In this document: in pieces, positions 51,905 through 61,895 of the stretch
How the letters are laid out: each line of letters starts with the position of its first letter
Numbering within the stretch: position 1 is the stretch's first letter
Assembly (NCBI GenBank): GCA_019136655.1
Contig: JAGVTU010000017.1
Coordinates: 124,001-188,000, forward strand
DNA length: 64,000 bases
DNA from: Bacteroidota bacterium
GTDB lineage: Bacteria; Bacteroidota; Bacteroidia; AKYH767-A; OLB10
Reading direction: 5' to 3'
Notes under the pieces: generated by a model
Database searches by the model: none
The model's input: only the letters and a program-made list of their open reading frames with translations
Told to the model about the DNA's origin: nothing
Program-made: the position numbers and the translations under genes

Positions 51905-52765
51905 TTAATTTATTTGCAACCAATAAGAACCACCATGTTTTTCTACATTATTCAAGTTAGGATGATTCCAAATTGGTGCAATAACTTTTGACAATTCAGA
52001 ATCTTCACTAATAAAAAAGTTGGGTAAAATAGTTTTATATTTTTCAGGATTTGCCAGAAGAAATGCCGAAAGAAAGTATTGCTCATTGTAATATCTGTCA
52101 CACATGAATTGAGGGTAATCATAAGGAATATAAATATCATGGATATGCACAATAACTCCTTTTCTTAATAAGGGAAGTAATTCCAGAAAACAAATCATAG
52201 CATCTGAGTTTGGAAACACTCTGTGAGAATTATCAATAAATAAAATATCATTTTCATTTAAGGTTTCGATAATAAAACTATTATCCTTTAAGTTTTCAAA
52301 TGGCTGCCTTATAACGTGGTCAGCTAAATGATCTATGTTTGCACGTGGGTATGGGTCAATAGAAGTAATCTCGGTTTTTAAATTATTCTCGACAATTGCT
52401 TTACGAGCAACCTTAGTTGAATTTCCTGATCCTATTTCAATATATTTAGATGGTTTATAATTTGCAATTATGCCATATATTCCAACTATATCAAGACCTG
52501 GCAAAAAGCCGTTATTCCAGGAGGGGTTATTTTCATCTTTTTCAAATTCAGAATTTTTTATAGACTGAATTCTTTCAAGATATTGCAAGAATGATGTTAA
52601 TAGTTCATTATATAATGCTCTGTTTTTGTTTACGGTTTCTAATAATAGAGTATGTGCTGGAAATCCATGTCCATATCTGGGCTTGGGAGATACCTTGTAT
52701 TCAAGTTGTATATTTTGGTATTTTGGAGATAGAAACTTATATATTGTTTTTAGTTTTTCTAACAT
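51905..52765 (-). CDS. Class I SAM-dependent methyltransferase
   Basis: A 286-residue protein with a Rossmann methyltransferase core: motif I YIEIGSGNSTKVARKA (~112), motif II TSIDPYPRANID, and DILFIDNSHRV at strand 4. It resembles methyltransferase domains found in surface-polysaccharide loci. The N-terminal ~100 residues are helical. DNA here and in the next gene is visibly more AT-rich than the neighbours. It follows the membrane protein by 26 nt on the same strand. Substrate unknown, possibly a glycan or lipid-linked sugar. Confidence 0.78.
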   Translation of the reverse strand: MLEKLKTIYKFLSPKYQNIQLEYKVSPKPRYGHGFPAHTLLLETVNKNRALYNELLTSFLQYLERIQSIKNSEFEKDENNPSWNNGFLPGLDIVGIYGIIANYKPSKYIEIGSGNSTKVARKAIVENNLKTEITSIDPYPRANIDHLADHVIRQPFENLKDNSFIIETLNENDILFIDNSHRVFPNSDAMICFLELLPLLRKGVIVHIHDIYIPYDYPQFMCDRYYNEQYFLSAFLLANPEKYKTILPNFFISEDSELSKVIAPIWNHPNLNNVEKHGGSYWLQIN

Positions 52766-52791
52766 AGATTTTTATTATTAGTTTTTGATTG

Positions 52792-54543
52792 CTATTCAAC
52801 CGTTAAAACAATTTTGTCTTTAATATCACACCACTTTTTGCCTTCAAACATTATATCGAATTCAAAAATACAATCCCCTTTGACATCCGGGGCGTTAATT
52901 TTAACATACTGCGTTAAACTAGATTTAATGTCAGTTAATAATGGTGTGCGTAGTCCATCCCAAACAAAATTGCCTTTACTGTCTATATAGTGATATGAAA
53001 TGAATATCTGATCATTACCTAAACCGCTTGCTATAGGCTGTTTATTATTATTATAAATTGTAACCGGTACATAAGCTTCTTTACCTGCTTTAAGAGTGTA
53101 TTTATTAGTAAAGAAACTGATGTTATCCCTGAATAAAGAATCAGGCAGATGACTCTGTTCACCATAGGAATTTAAATTTACAAATGGTGTTATACTCATC
53201 TTAAAATATCTTGAATTAATTGCTGAATAATTTTTCACCCACCAGGGAAAGAAGAAATATTGATCATCAGATAATTCCTTAATCTTATTTTCCGGGATAT
53301 CTCCTGTTGTGGCTAATTGAATTATAGGTTTGTCATTAATTGCGCATAAAATGGGGGTTTCATTAGTTAATATCCAACCTGACATTAAAAATGGATTCAA
53401 ATTGTTAGAGTTAAGATAAAACTTTTGGTAAGGTTGTTGGCTTGCACTTTCAATTATCCACTGTATCATTGTGTAACGTTGACTTAGAATAGTGCCAAAT
53501 TCTATTCTTCTGGCTACTTGAAAAATAACTCCAATGACTAACAAGATGAATGCTAAAGAAGAAATTCGTATGTCAATTATCACACTAAGTATAATACAAC
53601 TAAACATTAATATCGGGAAAATGAATCGCTCAAAAGGCTCTGGCGTCTCAGGGAAAATCAAACCAAACTTTATTATAACAATGTATAACCAAAGTATCAA
53701 AAAAGTTGTGAAAGTTAATAATATTCTTTTGTGAGTAAAAGTGAACAATACAGTTAATAAAACCAGAATCAGTGCTCCTGTATATTTAAAAATTGTGTAA
53801 CTAAGAAAGGTTCCAAATCTGAATTTGGTCAGATTGTATAAAGCACCTTTTCCTGCTCCTGGATTGACATTTTCTAAAGGAGAATTTTCGTAAGTGTCAA
53901 AGCCGATGTATCTCACAATGATTGTAATAAGTACCAGGCTAAAGAGAATAATCTCTTGTTTGTTCGGGTAACGATTCTTACTTAAATATAAAGTTGCAAC
54001 ACATAACGGCACAAACATATTATAAATCGGATGACTGTATAGAACAATAACAATCAAGAGATAATTAATTAAATACTGATAGAATTTGTGTAGCCCATTA
54101 GATAAATTAATGACTATAATAAGTAATAAAGGGAAACCTTGTATTAGTTCCGATACCGGGCTGTAAAATGACCAAGTTAAACTTACGGTCAATGTTATCC
54201 ATAATAATCCGAATGCAGTCTTGTTTTTTTGAATTAAAAGAAGAATTAAAGAGCATATAAAAAAATATAGCCAGTCATTAAAAAAAAAGGAATAAAACAC
54301 GACTTTAGGATGCAAAGAAAGTTTAGTGAATATTACAGGTAAGATTTGAGCAAATACAGATACAAATCTTTTGTGCATCACAGCAAAACTTTCGTTATTC
54401 ATTATTTGAAAGAGATAACCTGCGGAATCACTAAAGAGTCTTTCGCGCGCAAATACCAAACCCATTACCAAATACGTAACTGAGGCGATGTACCCTAAAT
54501 AAAGAAGGGCGTTATTTCGATTACTTGTTGTTTGAATATTCAT
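52792..54543 (-). CDS. Polytopic membrane protein of glycan-assembly type, function unknown
   Basis: A 583-residue protein with about ten hydrophobic segments in residues ~10-370 and a soluble, probably extracytoplasmic C-terminal part of ~200 residues. MNNESFAVMHKRFVS in the first large loop and long aromatic TMs recall GT-C-type or O-unit membrane proteins, but I see no decisive catalytic motif. AT-rich like the following methyltransferase gene. It lies between a DPM1-like GT2 and the methyltransferase, suggesting one glycolipid pathway. Confidence 0.65.
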   Translation of the reverse strand: MNIQTTSNRNNALLYLGYIASVTYLVMGLVFARERLFSDSAGYLFQIMNNESFAVMHKRFVSVFAQILPVIFTKLSLHPKVVFYSFFFNDWLYFFICSLILLLIQKNKTAFGLLWITLTVSLTWSFYSPVSELIQGFPLLLIIVINLSNGLHKFYQYLINYLLIVIVLYSHPIYNMFVPLCVATLYLSKNRYPNKQEIILFSLVLITIIVRYIGFDTYENSPLENVNPGAGKGALYNLTKFRFGTFLSYTIFKYTGALILVLLTVLFTFTHKRILLTFTTFLILWLYIVIIKFGLIFPETPEPFERFIFPILMFSCIILSVIIDIRISSLAFILLVIGVIFQVARRIEFGTILSQRYTMIQWIIESASQQPYQKFYLNSNNLNPFLMSGWILTNETPILCAINDKPIIQLATTGDIPENKIKELSDDQYFFFPWWVKNYSAINSRYFKMSITPFVNLNSYGEQSHLPDSLFRDNISFFTNKYTLKAGKEAYVPVTIYNNNKQPIASGLGNDQIFISYHYIDSKGNFVWDGLRTPLLTDIKSSLTQYVKINAPDVKGDCIFEFDIMFEGKKWCDIKDKIVLTVE

Positions 54544-54565
54544 GTTTATAAATTTTCACATAATG

Positions 54566-55288
54566 TTAATAGACGATTCTATATTTAAAAATACACCACA
54601 ACGCTCTGAATCCGTCTTTCCAGCCGATTTTTTTTCCTTCGGCATAGGTGCGTCCGTAATAGGAGATGCCTACTTCGTAAATACGTACATTGGGTATTCG
54701 TGATATTTTGGCGGTAACTTCCGGCTCAAAACCAAAACGCCTTTCTTTTAGTTTGAGAGATTGCACCATTTTGGTGTTGAATAATTTGTAACATGTTTCC
54801 ATGTCCGTAAGGTTGAGGTTGGTAAACATATTACTCATAAAGGTGAGAAATTTATTACCTATGGAATGCCAGAAAAATAATATACGATGTGGGTTGCCAC
54901 CAAGAAACCTTGAACCATATACCACATCAGCAAAACCAGATAAAACAGGTTTGAGCAACAGATTATACTCTTCAGGATCATATTCCAAGTCGGCATCCTG
55001 AATGATGAGAAATTCGCCTGTGGCAAGTTCAATACCTTTATGCAAAGCAGCTCCTTTGCCTTTATTCACCGGTTGGTTAAACAACCGCATGCTGACATCA
55101 GGATGCGATGCCATATATTTTTCAATAGTCTCTTTGGTTTGGTCTTTGGAACAATCGTTCACAAGAATAATTTCCTTTTCAATGCCATCAGGTAGTTTCA
55201 CAGCAAGCACCTTATCCAGTATCAGATGGATGGTTTTTGCCTCATTGTAAGCAGGGATAACGATTGAAAGTTTAGAGATTATTTTCAT
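54566..55288 (-). CDS. DPM1-like family 2 glycosyltransferase
   Basis: A 240-residue GT-A enzyme of the dolichyl/polyprenyl-phosphate sugar synthase type: [64 protein letters not shown] (metal-binding) and [12 protein letters not shown]. It lacks C-terminal TMs, as in soluble DPM1. It probably transfers a sugar to polyprenyl phosphate, a donor for the polytopic membrane protein encoded next (22 nt downstream). First gene of the trio, with a -7 box 4 nt before its ATG. Confidence 0.88.
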   Translation of the reverse strand: MKIISKLSIVIPAYNEAKTIHLILDKVLAVKLPDGIEKEIILVNDCSKDQTKETIEKYMASHPDVSMRLFNQPVNKGKGAALHKGIELATGEFLIIQDADLEYDPEEYNLLLKPVLSGFADVVYGSRFLGGNPHRILFFWHSIGNKFLTFMSNMFTNLNLTDMETCYKLFNTKMVQSLKLKERRFGFEPEVTAKISRIPNVRIYEVGISYYGRTYAEGKKIGWKDGFRALWCIFKYRIVY

Positions 55289-55292
55289 TTGG

Positions 55293-55300
55293 CAAACATA
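55293..55300 (-). promoter_or_regulatory. Putative -7 element adjacent to the GT2 start
   Basis: TATGTTTG on the minus strand ends 4 nt before the ATG, the shortest such distance in the window. Confidence 0.45.
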
Positions 55301-55402
55301 TTAAAATATAGGAGATTGTTGTCAGGGAATCGTGCGTTTAAACACTTGCATTAAGGGGAGTAGCTTCTCTGGAGTTAATATATAAAATACACGCTGAATG
55401 AT

Positions 55403-55410
55403 TACTTTTG
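55403..55410 (+). promoter_or_regulatory. Putative -7 element of prfC
   Basis: TACTTTTG, 24 nt before the ATG at 55435. Its final TTG overlaps an alternative in-frame start, which argues for the downstream ATG. Confidence 0.5.
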
Positions 55411-55434
55411 TGCCCCTTATTTATACAGAAAGAA

Positions 55435-57039
55435 ATGTCGCTAAAGACGGAAATAGAAAAACGAAAAACCTTTGCCATCATATCGCACCCTGATGCCGGT
55501 AAAACAACGCTTACAGAGAAGTTGTTGCTTTTTGGCGGAGCCATTCAGGTAGCAGGTGCTGTAAAGTCAAACAAGATAAAGAAAACTGCAGCCAGCGATT
55601 TTATGGAAATTGAAAAGCAACGGGGTATTTCTGTCGCAACTTCGGTGATGACATTTTTTTATAAAGGCACCCAGATTAATCTTCTCGATACTCCGGGCCA
55701 TAAAGATTTTGCTGAAGATACTTACCGCACACTCACTGCTGTTGATAGTGTTATTCTGGTAATTGACTCTGTAAAAGGTGTGGAACCACAAACCGAAAAA
55801 CTGATGGAAGTTTGCCGTATGCGAAATACTCCGGTAATCATTTTCATCAACAAAATGGACAGAGAAGGGCAGAACCCTTTCGACCTGCTGGATGAACTGG
55901 AAGAGAAATTATTTATTCATACCCGCCCGCTGAGCTGGCCTATAAGCAGTGGCTCTACTTTTCAGGGAGTTTACAATCTTCACCATAAAAGTCTGATGCT
56001 TTTCAGAGCTAACCAGAAAGCCACTGAAGAAGATGTACTTCCGATAAAAGATGTGAATGATCCTGTGCTGGATAAGCATCTTGGAAGATATGTTCAGCAG
56101 TTGCGCGAAGATGTGGAACTGATAGAAGGTGTTTACGAACCTTTCGACAAGCAACTTTATCTTGAAGGTTTGCTCGCTCCTGTATTTTTTGGAAGCGGTA
56201 TCAATAATTTCGGTGTGAAAGAATTGTTGGACACCTTTATTGAAATTGCGCCTGCACCAAAACCGCGCACTACCGACCTCAGAGTGGTGAAACCCGAAGA
56301 AGATAAATTTTCAGGGTTTGTGTTTAAAATTCATGCCAACATTGACCCACGCCATCGCGACAGAATTGCTTTCCTGCGTGTGTGCTCCGGTACTTTTGAA
56401 AGAGGAAAATTTTATCACCATGTGCGACTGAACAAAGATGTTCGGTTCAACAACCCTGCAACATTTCTTGCTCAGGAAAAAAGTATTATTGACCATGCAT
56501 TTCCGGGTGATGTGATTGGATTGTACGACACAGGAAATTTTAAAATTGGCGACACACTTACAGAAGGAGAGGATATGATGTTTAAAGGAATACCGAGTTT
56601 CTCTCCTGAAATTTTCAAAGAGCTCATCAATACCGACCCGATGAAAACAAAGCAGCTTGAAAAAGGAGTGGAGCAGCTGACGGATGAGGGAGTTGCGCAG
56701 TTGTTTGTACAGAATGGAGGCAACAGAAAAATTATCGGCACCGTGGGCGAACTTCAGTTTGAAGTTATTCAATACCGTTTGCAGAATGAGTATGGTGCAT
56801 CGTGTAAGTTTATTACACAGAATATAGCCAAGGCATGCTGGCTGACTTCAAAAGACAAAGTGAAACTGGAAGAGTTTATGCGATTTAAGATGAACAACAT
56901 TGCTTATGACAAAGACAACAATCCGGTTTATCTTGCCGATTCGCAATGGATGCTCGATCAGATGATTAAAAATTATCCTGAAGTGCAGTTTCATTTTACC
57001 AGCGAATTTAAAATGGAGACATCTCCTTCACAGGCTTAA
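55435..57039 (+). CDS. prfC: Peptide chain release factor 3
   Basis: A translational GTPase that recycles RF1/RF2 from the ribosome. 534 residues from the ATG at 55435 ([20 protein letters not shown]), close to the usual ~530. G1 HPDAGKTTL, switch I with [13 protein letters not shown]3 DTPGHKDF, G4 NKMDREG, G5 region WPISSG; domain 2 begins [19 protein letters not shown], and the C-terminal domain contains [15 protein letters not shown]. Followed after 42 nt by the FMN reductase gene. Confidence 0.96.
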   Translation: MSLKTEIEKRKTFAIISHPDAGKTTLTEKLLLFGGAIQVAGAVKSNKIKKTAASDFMEIEKQRGISVATSVMTFFYKGTQINLLDTPGHKDFAEDTYRTLTAVDSVILVIDSVKGVEPQTEKLMEVCRMRNTPVIIFINKMDREGQNPFDLLDELEEKLFIHTRPLSWPISSGSTFQGVYNLHHKSLMLFRANQKATEEDVLPIKDVNDPVLDKHLGRYVQQLREDVELIEGVYEPFDKQLYLEGLLAPVFFGSGINNFGVKELLDTFIEIAPAPKPRTTDLRVVKPEEDKFSGFVFKIHANIDPRHRDRIAFLRVCSGTFERGKFYHHVRLNKDVRFNNPATFLAQEKSIIDHAFPGDVIGLYDTGNFKIGDTLTEGEDMMFKGIPSFSPEIFKELINTDPMKTKQLEKGVEQLTDEGVAQLFVQNGGNRKIIGTVGELQFEVIQYRLQNEYGASCKFITQNIAKACWLTSKDKVKLEEFMRFKMNNIAYDKDNNPVYLADSQWMLDQMIKNYPEVQFHFTSEFKMETSPSQA

Positions 57040-57081
57040 AATTTTATTACTTTTATAAGCGATATTTTTTTTCGTTTTAAA

Positions 57082-57639
57082 ATGGACATCAGTATTATCA
57101 GTGCAAGTGTAAGGCAAGGACGCAACAGCCACCGTGTAGCATTGTTTTTTCAGAAATTTCTTGCTGAGCATTATCATGCAGCCATTACCATTCACGATTT
57201 GAATGAGTTGAATTTTCCTTTGTTTGATGAGCGGTTGCGTTTTCAGCAAAATCCTTTGCCGGAAGTGAAAGTGTTTTCTTCGCAGATACATGCCAGTGAC
57301 GGAGTGGTGATTGTTACACCGGAGTATAACGGAGGTTATCCTGCATCACTTAAAAATGTGATTGACCTTTTGTATGACGAATGGCATCGCAAGCCGGTTG
57401 CTATTGTAACTGTTTCTGACGGAACTTTTGGTGGCATGCAGGTGATTACTTCCCTTCAATATGTTTTGTGGAAAATACGTGCTTTTACGGTTCCTGCCAT
57501 GTTTCCTGTGCCTTTAGTGCTTGAGCAGTTTACTGAAGACGGTACGCCATTGAATCCGGAATCCATAAAACGGAGAGCGCAAAAGTTTTGTGATGAACTG
57601 GTGTGGTGCATCAATGCCGTACGCAAGATGAAAAGCTGA
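57082..57639 (+). CDS. NADPH-dependent FMN reductase-like flavoprotein
   Basis: A 185-residue flavodoxin-fold protein. VRQGRNSHRVA is the FMN phosphate loop region and TPEYNGGYPASLKNVIDLLYDEW is the conserved block of the family that includes chromate and azo/quinone reductases. Probably a cytoplasmic homodimer or tetramer reducing quinones with NAD(P)H. It lies between prfC and msrA on the same strand. A redox-protective role beside msrA is plausible but only inferred from position. Confidence 0.88.
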   Translation: MDISIISASVRQGRNSHRVALFFQKFLAEHYHAAITIHDLNELNFPLFDERLRFQQNPLPEVKVFSSQIHASDGVVIVTPEYNGGYPASLKNVIDLLYDEWHRKPVAIVTVSDGTFGGMQVITSLQYVLWKIRAFTVPAMFPVPLVLEQFTEDGTPLNPESIKRRAQKFCDELVWCINAVRKMKS

Positions 57640-57704
57640 TTAATCAGAGTAAAGCCGCAGACGAATAAAAACCATTTAACAGTTGCTGTTGTTATCTTCG
57701 TCAG

Positions 57705-58337
57705 ATGTTTTATAAATCACTGATTATTCTTTGCTGCAGTCTGTGGGCTTGCGGCAATGTTACTCAATCCGCAACAACTATGTCAACAGATCAAATGCCG
57801 ACTGCAGGTGCTGATACAGCAACTTTTGGAACAGGATGTTTCTGGTGTACTGAGGCTGTTTTCCAAACGCTGAAAGGTGTGGAAAAAGCTGTTTCAGGGT
57901 ATTCAGGAGGCACGGTAAGCAATCCAACTTACGAGCAGGTGTGTACAGGAAACACAGGCCATGCTGAATGTATTCAGGTAATTTACGATCCGAAAATTAT
58001 TTCATACAAAGAATTGCTTGAAGCATTTTGGGCAAGTCATGATCCTACAACCCTCAACCGTCAGGGTGCTGATGTTGGCACACAATACCGCTCTGTAATT
58101 TTTTATCACAATGCCGAACAGGAAAAAGAAGCCGAAGCCTATAAGCAAAAGCTCAATTCAGAAAAAGCATTTGAAAATCCTGTTGTAACAGAGATAGCTC
58201 CATTCAAAGTTTTTTATAAGGCTGAAAATTATCATCAGGATTATTACCGCTTAAACGGACATGCACCATATTGTCAGTTTGTGATTAAACCCAAACTCGA
58301 CAAGTTCAGAAAGGTTTTTCACGACAAGATGAAATAA
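57705..58337 (+). CDS. msrA: Peptide-methionine (S)-S-oxide reductase, lipoprotein form
   Basis: Reduces the S epimer of methionine sulfoxide. 210 residues. The N-terminal [16 protein letters not shown] has a lipobox-like LWAC (C16), so the enzyme is likely membrane-anchored in the envelope. Catalytic C45 sits in [43 protein letters not shown] and [15 protein letters not shown] follow. The exported MsrB at 6.1 kb would complement it; many bacteria fuse the two. An 8-bp hairpin follows the stop. Confidence 0.94.
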   Translation: MFYKSLIILCCSLWACGNVTQSATTMSTDQMPTAGADTATFGTGCFWCTEAVFQTLKGVEKAVSGYSGGTVSNPTYEQVCTGNTGHAECIQVIYDPKIISYKELLEAFWASHDPTTLNRQGADVGTQYRSVIFYHNAEQEKEAEAYKQKLNSEKAFENPVVTEIAPFKVFYKAENYHQDYYRLNGHAPYCQFVIKPKLDKFRKVFHDKMK

Positions 58338-58360
58338 ATTACGAAGTAATGTTTCGTAAT
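58338..58360. terminator. Hairpin between the convergent msrA and icmF ends
   Basis: ATTACGAA / TTCGTAAT, 8-bp stem with a 7-nt loop. On the minus strand it is followed by a moderately T-rich tract, so it may mainly serve icmF. Confidence 0.4.
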
Positions 58361-58367
58361 GGTTCAA

Positions 58368-61300
58368 TTACATATTTCTTCTGTACTGTCCGCCCACTTC
58401 AAAGAGGGCATTGGTAATTTGACCGAGAGAACAATACTTGCTTACTTCCATCAGTTTTTCAAACATATTCTCATTGTGAATGGCTGTAAGCTGCAAATCA
58501 TGCAACAGTTTGCCTGAAAGAGATTCATTCTTCTTATTGAGGTTGCGTAATGTTTCTATCTGATGTTGTTTTTCTTCTTCAGTTGCACGAATTACTTCCT
58601 TAGGCAAAATAGTTGGAGAGCCTTTGCTTGATAGGAAAGTATTTACACCGATGATTGGATATTCTCCTGTATGTTTCAGCTTTTCGTAATAAAGACTTTC
58701 TTCCTGAATTTTTCCGCGCTGATACATGGTTTCCATTGCACCAAGAACGCCACCGCGCTCGGTGATGCGGTCAAACTCCATGAGTACGGCTTCTTCAACG
58801 AGGTCAGTAAGTTCTTCGATGATGAATGAACCTTGCAGCGGATTTTCGTTTTTCGCCAATCCCAATTCGTGATTGATGATAAGCTGAATGGCCATGGCCC
58901 TGCGCACACTTTCCTCAGTAGGAGTGGTGATGGCTTCGTCATAGGCATTGGTGTGAAGCGAATTGCAGTTGTCGTAAATAGCATACAGTGCCTGCAGGGT
59001 GGTACGTATATCGTTAAAGTCAATTTCCTGAGCATGCAAACTTCTTCCGCTGGTTTGAATATGATACTTCAGCATCTGTGAACGCTCATTGGCTTTGTAT
59101 TTTAACTTCATGGCTTTTGCCCAGATTCTTCTTGCAACTCTTCCAATCACTGAATATTCCGGATCAATACCATTGCTGAAGAAAAACGAAAGGTTAGGAG
59201 CAAAGGCGTTGATGTCCATGCCGCGGCTGAGGTAATATTCCACATAAGTAAAGCCATTGCTTAGTGTAAATGCAAGCTGCGAAATTGGGTTGGCACCAGC
59301 TTCGGCAATATGATAACCACTGATGGAAACAGAATAAAAATTACGGATACCTTCATTAATAAAATATTGCTGCATATCGCCCATCAGTCGCAGTGAAAAT
59401 TCTGTTGAGAAAATGCAGGTATTCTGTGCCTGATCTTCTTTCAGTATGTCGGCCTGCACCGTACCGCGAACCTGTTTTAACGTGTCTGATTTTATTTTTT
59501 CATACACCTCTTTTGGCAAAACCTGATCTCCGGTAACGCCAAGCAACATCAGTCCAAGTCCGTCATTTCCCTCCGGAATTTCGTAATTGTAGGCAGGGCG
59601 TTTTATTTTTTTATCCTGATAAATTTCTGAAATCTTTTTTTCTACTTCTTTTTCAAGCTGATGTTGTTTGATGTACAACTCACATTGCTGGTCAATGGCA
59701 GCATTCATAAAATAAGCACACAGGATGGATGCAGGACCGTTGATGGTCATTGATACCGATGTGGCAGGATTGCATAAATTGAATCCACTGTAAAGTTTCT
59801 TTGCATCATCAAGGCAGCAAACACTCACTCCGCTGTTTCCTATTTTACCATAAATATCAGGACGTAAATCAGGATCATTGCCATACAATGTAACACTGTC
59901 AAAAGCAGTTGAAAGTCTTTTGGCAGGCATACCGAGCGAAACGTAATGAAAACGTTTGTTGGTACGTTCCGGGCAACCTTCACCTGCAAACATTCGTGTG
60001 GGGTCTTCGCCTTCGCGTTTGAAACGGAACACACCTGCAGTGTAGGGAAATTCTCCGGGAACATTTTCCTGAAGTATCCACTTGAGCAAATCGCCCCAGG
60101 CTTTGTATTTCGGAAATGCTACTTTGGGAATACGGTTATGAGATAACGATTCGCTGTAAGTTTTAATCTTCAAGACTTTCTCACGTACTTTAAATTCGTA
60201 GAAATCTTTTTTGTATTCATCAACTTTTACAGGAAAATCTTCGAGCAGCTTTTTGTTATTGCCATCAAAATTTCGCTCCAGAGTTTCGTATTGTTTTTTC
60301 AGTACATCAGCAACAGCAGCATCTTTTACCATCTGCAACGACTCATGCAGTGCATACAGTTTCTGAGCGAGTGTACTTTGTTCTTCAACCCATTTGTCGT
60401 AGCCACGGTTGTTTTCGGCAATTTCAGAGAGATAACGTGTGCGCCCCGGAGGGATGATATACACTTTCTCACTCATCTCTTCCGAAGTGTGATAATCACT
60501 CTTCAGATCGGCACCGGTTTTTTCGGCAATGGTATTCATCACAGCTTTGTAAAGCTGATTCATTCCCGGATCGTTAAACTGCGAAGCAATGGTTCCGAAT
60601 ACCGGAATTTTAGAATCGTCTATATCAAAAAGTTTGTGGTTGCGTTTGTATTGTTTTCTCACATCGCGCAAAGCATCCAGTGCACCACGTTTGTCAAATT
60701 TGTTGAGGGCAATGAGGTCGGCAAAGTCAAGCATGTCAATTTTTTCGAGCTGAGATGCTGCTCCGTATTCCGGTGTCATCACATATAAACTCACATCGCT
60801 ATGCTCTGTAATTTCAGTATCGCTTTGTCCGATGCCTGATGTTTCAAGAATGATTAAATCAAACTGAGCTGCCTTGAGAATATTCAATGCTTCATCCACA
60901 CTTTTACTCAGTGCAAGGTTGCTTTGTCTTGTTGCCAGTGAGCGCATATACACTCTCGGATTGCGAATACTGTTCATGCGAATGCGATCACCAAGTAATG
61001 CACCACCTGTTTTTCTTTTGCTCGGGTCAACAGAAATGATTGCAATATTTTTTCCTTTGGTTACGTCATCAGGGTCTTTAAATTCAAGAAGAAATCTCCT
61101 TACCAACTCGTCAATGAGGCTTGATTTTCCTGCTCCACCGGTGCCGGTGATTCCGAGTACGGGAGTAACTTTTTTCTTCTTCTCTTTTCCTTCAAGTATC
61201 TGAGGATAAATTTTGTCGAATTCAGCCTGATTATTTTCTGCACATGAAATAAGCTGTGCTATGGTCTTAGGATTTTTCTCAGCAAGTTTTTTCACTTCGC

Positions 61301-61757
61301 CATTCAGATGGCATCCGGTTGCAAAATCACATTGTTGAAGCATGTCGTTAATCATTCCCTGCAAACCCATGGCGCGTCCGTCATCGGGGTGATAAATCCG
61401 TGCAATGCCGTACTGCTGCAGTTCCTTGATTTCTTCGGGGAGAATGGTTCCTCCGCCACCGCCAAAAATTTTAATATGTCCGCAGCCGCGCTCCTTCAGC
61501 AGGTCGTACATGTATTTGAAATATTCCATGTGGCCGCCCTGATAACTTGTCATGGCTATGGCATTGGCATCTTCCTGAATGGCACATTCCACCACTTCGA
61601 GCACACTGCGGTCGTGACCGAGATGAATCACTTCAGCACCGCTGCCCTGAATAATCCGCCTCATGATGTTGATAGCCGCATCATGACCATCAAATAACGA
61701 AGCTGCCGTAACAATTCTTATTTTATGTTTGGGTGTATATACTTTTGGCTCCTGCAT
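58368..61757 (-). CDS. icmF: Fused B12-dependent acyl-CoA mutase (IcmF type)
   Basis: An 1129-residue fusion that interconverts isobutyryl- and n-butyryl-CoA by coenzyme B12 radical chemistry. Order: B12-binding domain (~10-145) with H25 in DGHDAAIN and [11 protein letters not shown]; MeaB-like G domain (~195-410) with P-loop GTGGAGKS (205-212), [28 protein letters not shown] and NKFD; linker; TIM-barrel mutase domain (~535-1129). F577 (TAGVF) and Q778 (QAQNT) match, by memory of the Geobacillus enzyme, the residues that separate IcmF from methylmalonyl-CoA mutase (Tyr, Arg). Own -7 element 21 nt upstream. Confidence 0.92.
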   Translation of the reverse strand: MQEPKVYTPKHKIRIVTAASLFDGHDAAINIMRRIIQGSGAEVIHLGHDRSVLEVVECAIQEDANAIAMTSYQGGHMEYFKYMYDLLKERGCGHIKIFGGGGGTILPEEIKELQQYGIARIYHPDDGRAMGLQGMINDMLQQCDFATGCHLNGEVKKLAEKNPKTIAQLISCAENNQAEFDKIYPQILEGKEKKKKVTPVLGITGTGGAGKSSLIDELVRRFLLEFKDPDDVTKGKNIAIISVDPSKRKTGGALLGDRIRMNSIRNPRVYMRSLATRQSNLALSKSVDEALNILKAAQFDLIILETSGIGQSDTEITEHSDVSLYVMTPEYGAASQLEKIDMLDFADLIALNKFDKRGALDALRDVRKQYKRNHKLFDIDDSKIPVFGTIASQFNDPGMNQLYKAVMNTIAEKTGADLKSDYHTSEEMSEKVYIIPPGRTRYLSEIAENNRGYDKWVEEQSTLAQKLYALHESLQMVKDAAVADVLKKQYETLERNFDGNNKKLLEDFPVKVDEYKKDFYEFKVREKVLKIKTYSESLSHNRIPKVAFPKYKAWGDLLKWILQENVPGEFPYTAGVFRFKREGEDPTRMFAGEGCPERTNKRFHYVSLGMPAKRLSTAFDSVTLYGNDPDLRPDIYGKIGNSGVSVCCLDDAKKLYSGFNLCNPATSVSMTINGPASILCAYFMNAAIDQQCELYIKQHQLEKEVEKKISEIYQDKKIKRPAYNYEIPEGNDGLGLMLLGVTGDQVLPKEVYEKIKSDTLKQVRGTVQADILKEDQAQNTCIFSTEFSLRLMGDMQQYFINEGIRNFYSVSISGYHIAEAGANPISQLAFTLSNGFTYVEYYLSRGMDINAFAPNLSFFFSNGIDPEYSVIGRVARRIWAKAMKLKYKANERSQMLKYHIQTSGRSLHAQEIDFNDIRTTLQALYAIYDNCNSLHTNAYDEAITTPTEESVRRAMAIQLIINHELGLAKNENPLQGSFIIEELTDLVEEAVLMEFDRITERGGVLGAMETMYQRGKIQEESLYYEKLKHTGEYPIIGVNTFLSSKGSPTILPKEVIRATEEEKQHQIETLRNLNKKNESLSGKLLHDLQLTAIHNENMFEKLMEVSKYCSLGQITNALFEVGGQYRRNM

Positions 61758-61778
61758 ACTTACTGATAATTATGAGTG

Positions 61779-61786
61779 CAAATTTA
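61779..61786 (-). promoter_or_regulatory. Putative -7 element of icmF
   Basis: TAAATTTG on the minus strand, 21 nt before the icmF ATG. No clear -33. Confidence 0.5.
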
Positions 61787-61879
61787 AAATTTAACACGGA
61801 TAAAACACGAATCTTTCATCCGTTTGCCAAATGTTTGTTTTGCATGGTGATGAAACCTGATTTCATAGCTTAAAGATTG

Positions 61880-61887
61880 TATTTTTG
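61880..61887 (+). promoter_or_regulatory. Putative -7 element close to the OstA-like gene
   Basis: TATTTTTG ends 8 nt before the ATG at 61896, implying a very short leader. Confidence 0.45.
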
Positions 61888-61895
61888 CCACCTGA

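Noticed and set aside
56311-56772. 153-codon minus-strand ORF
   Set aside because: Antisense to prfC; composition typical of a shadow frame.
60291-60788. 165-codon plus-strand ORF
   Set aside because: Antisense to icmF, cysteine/phenylalanine-rich shadow translation without motif.
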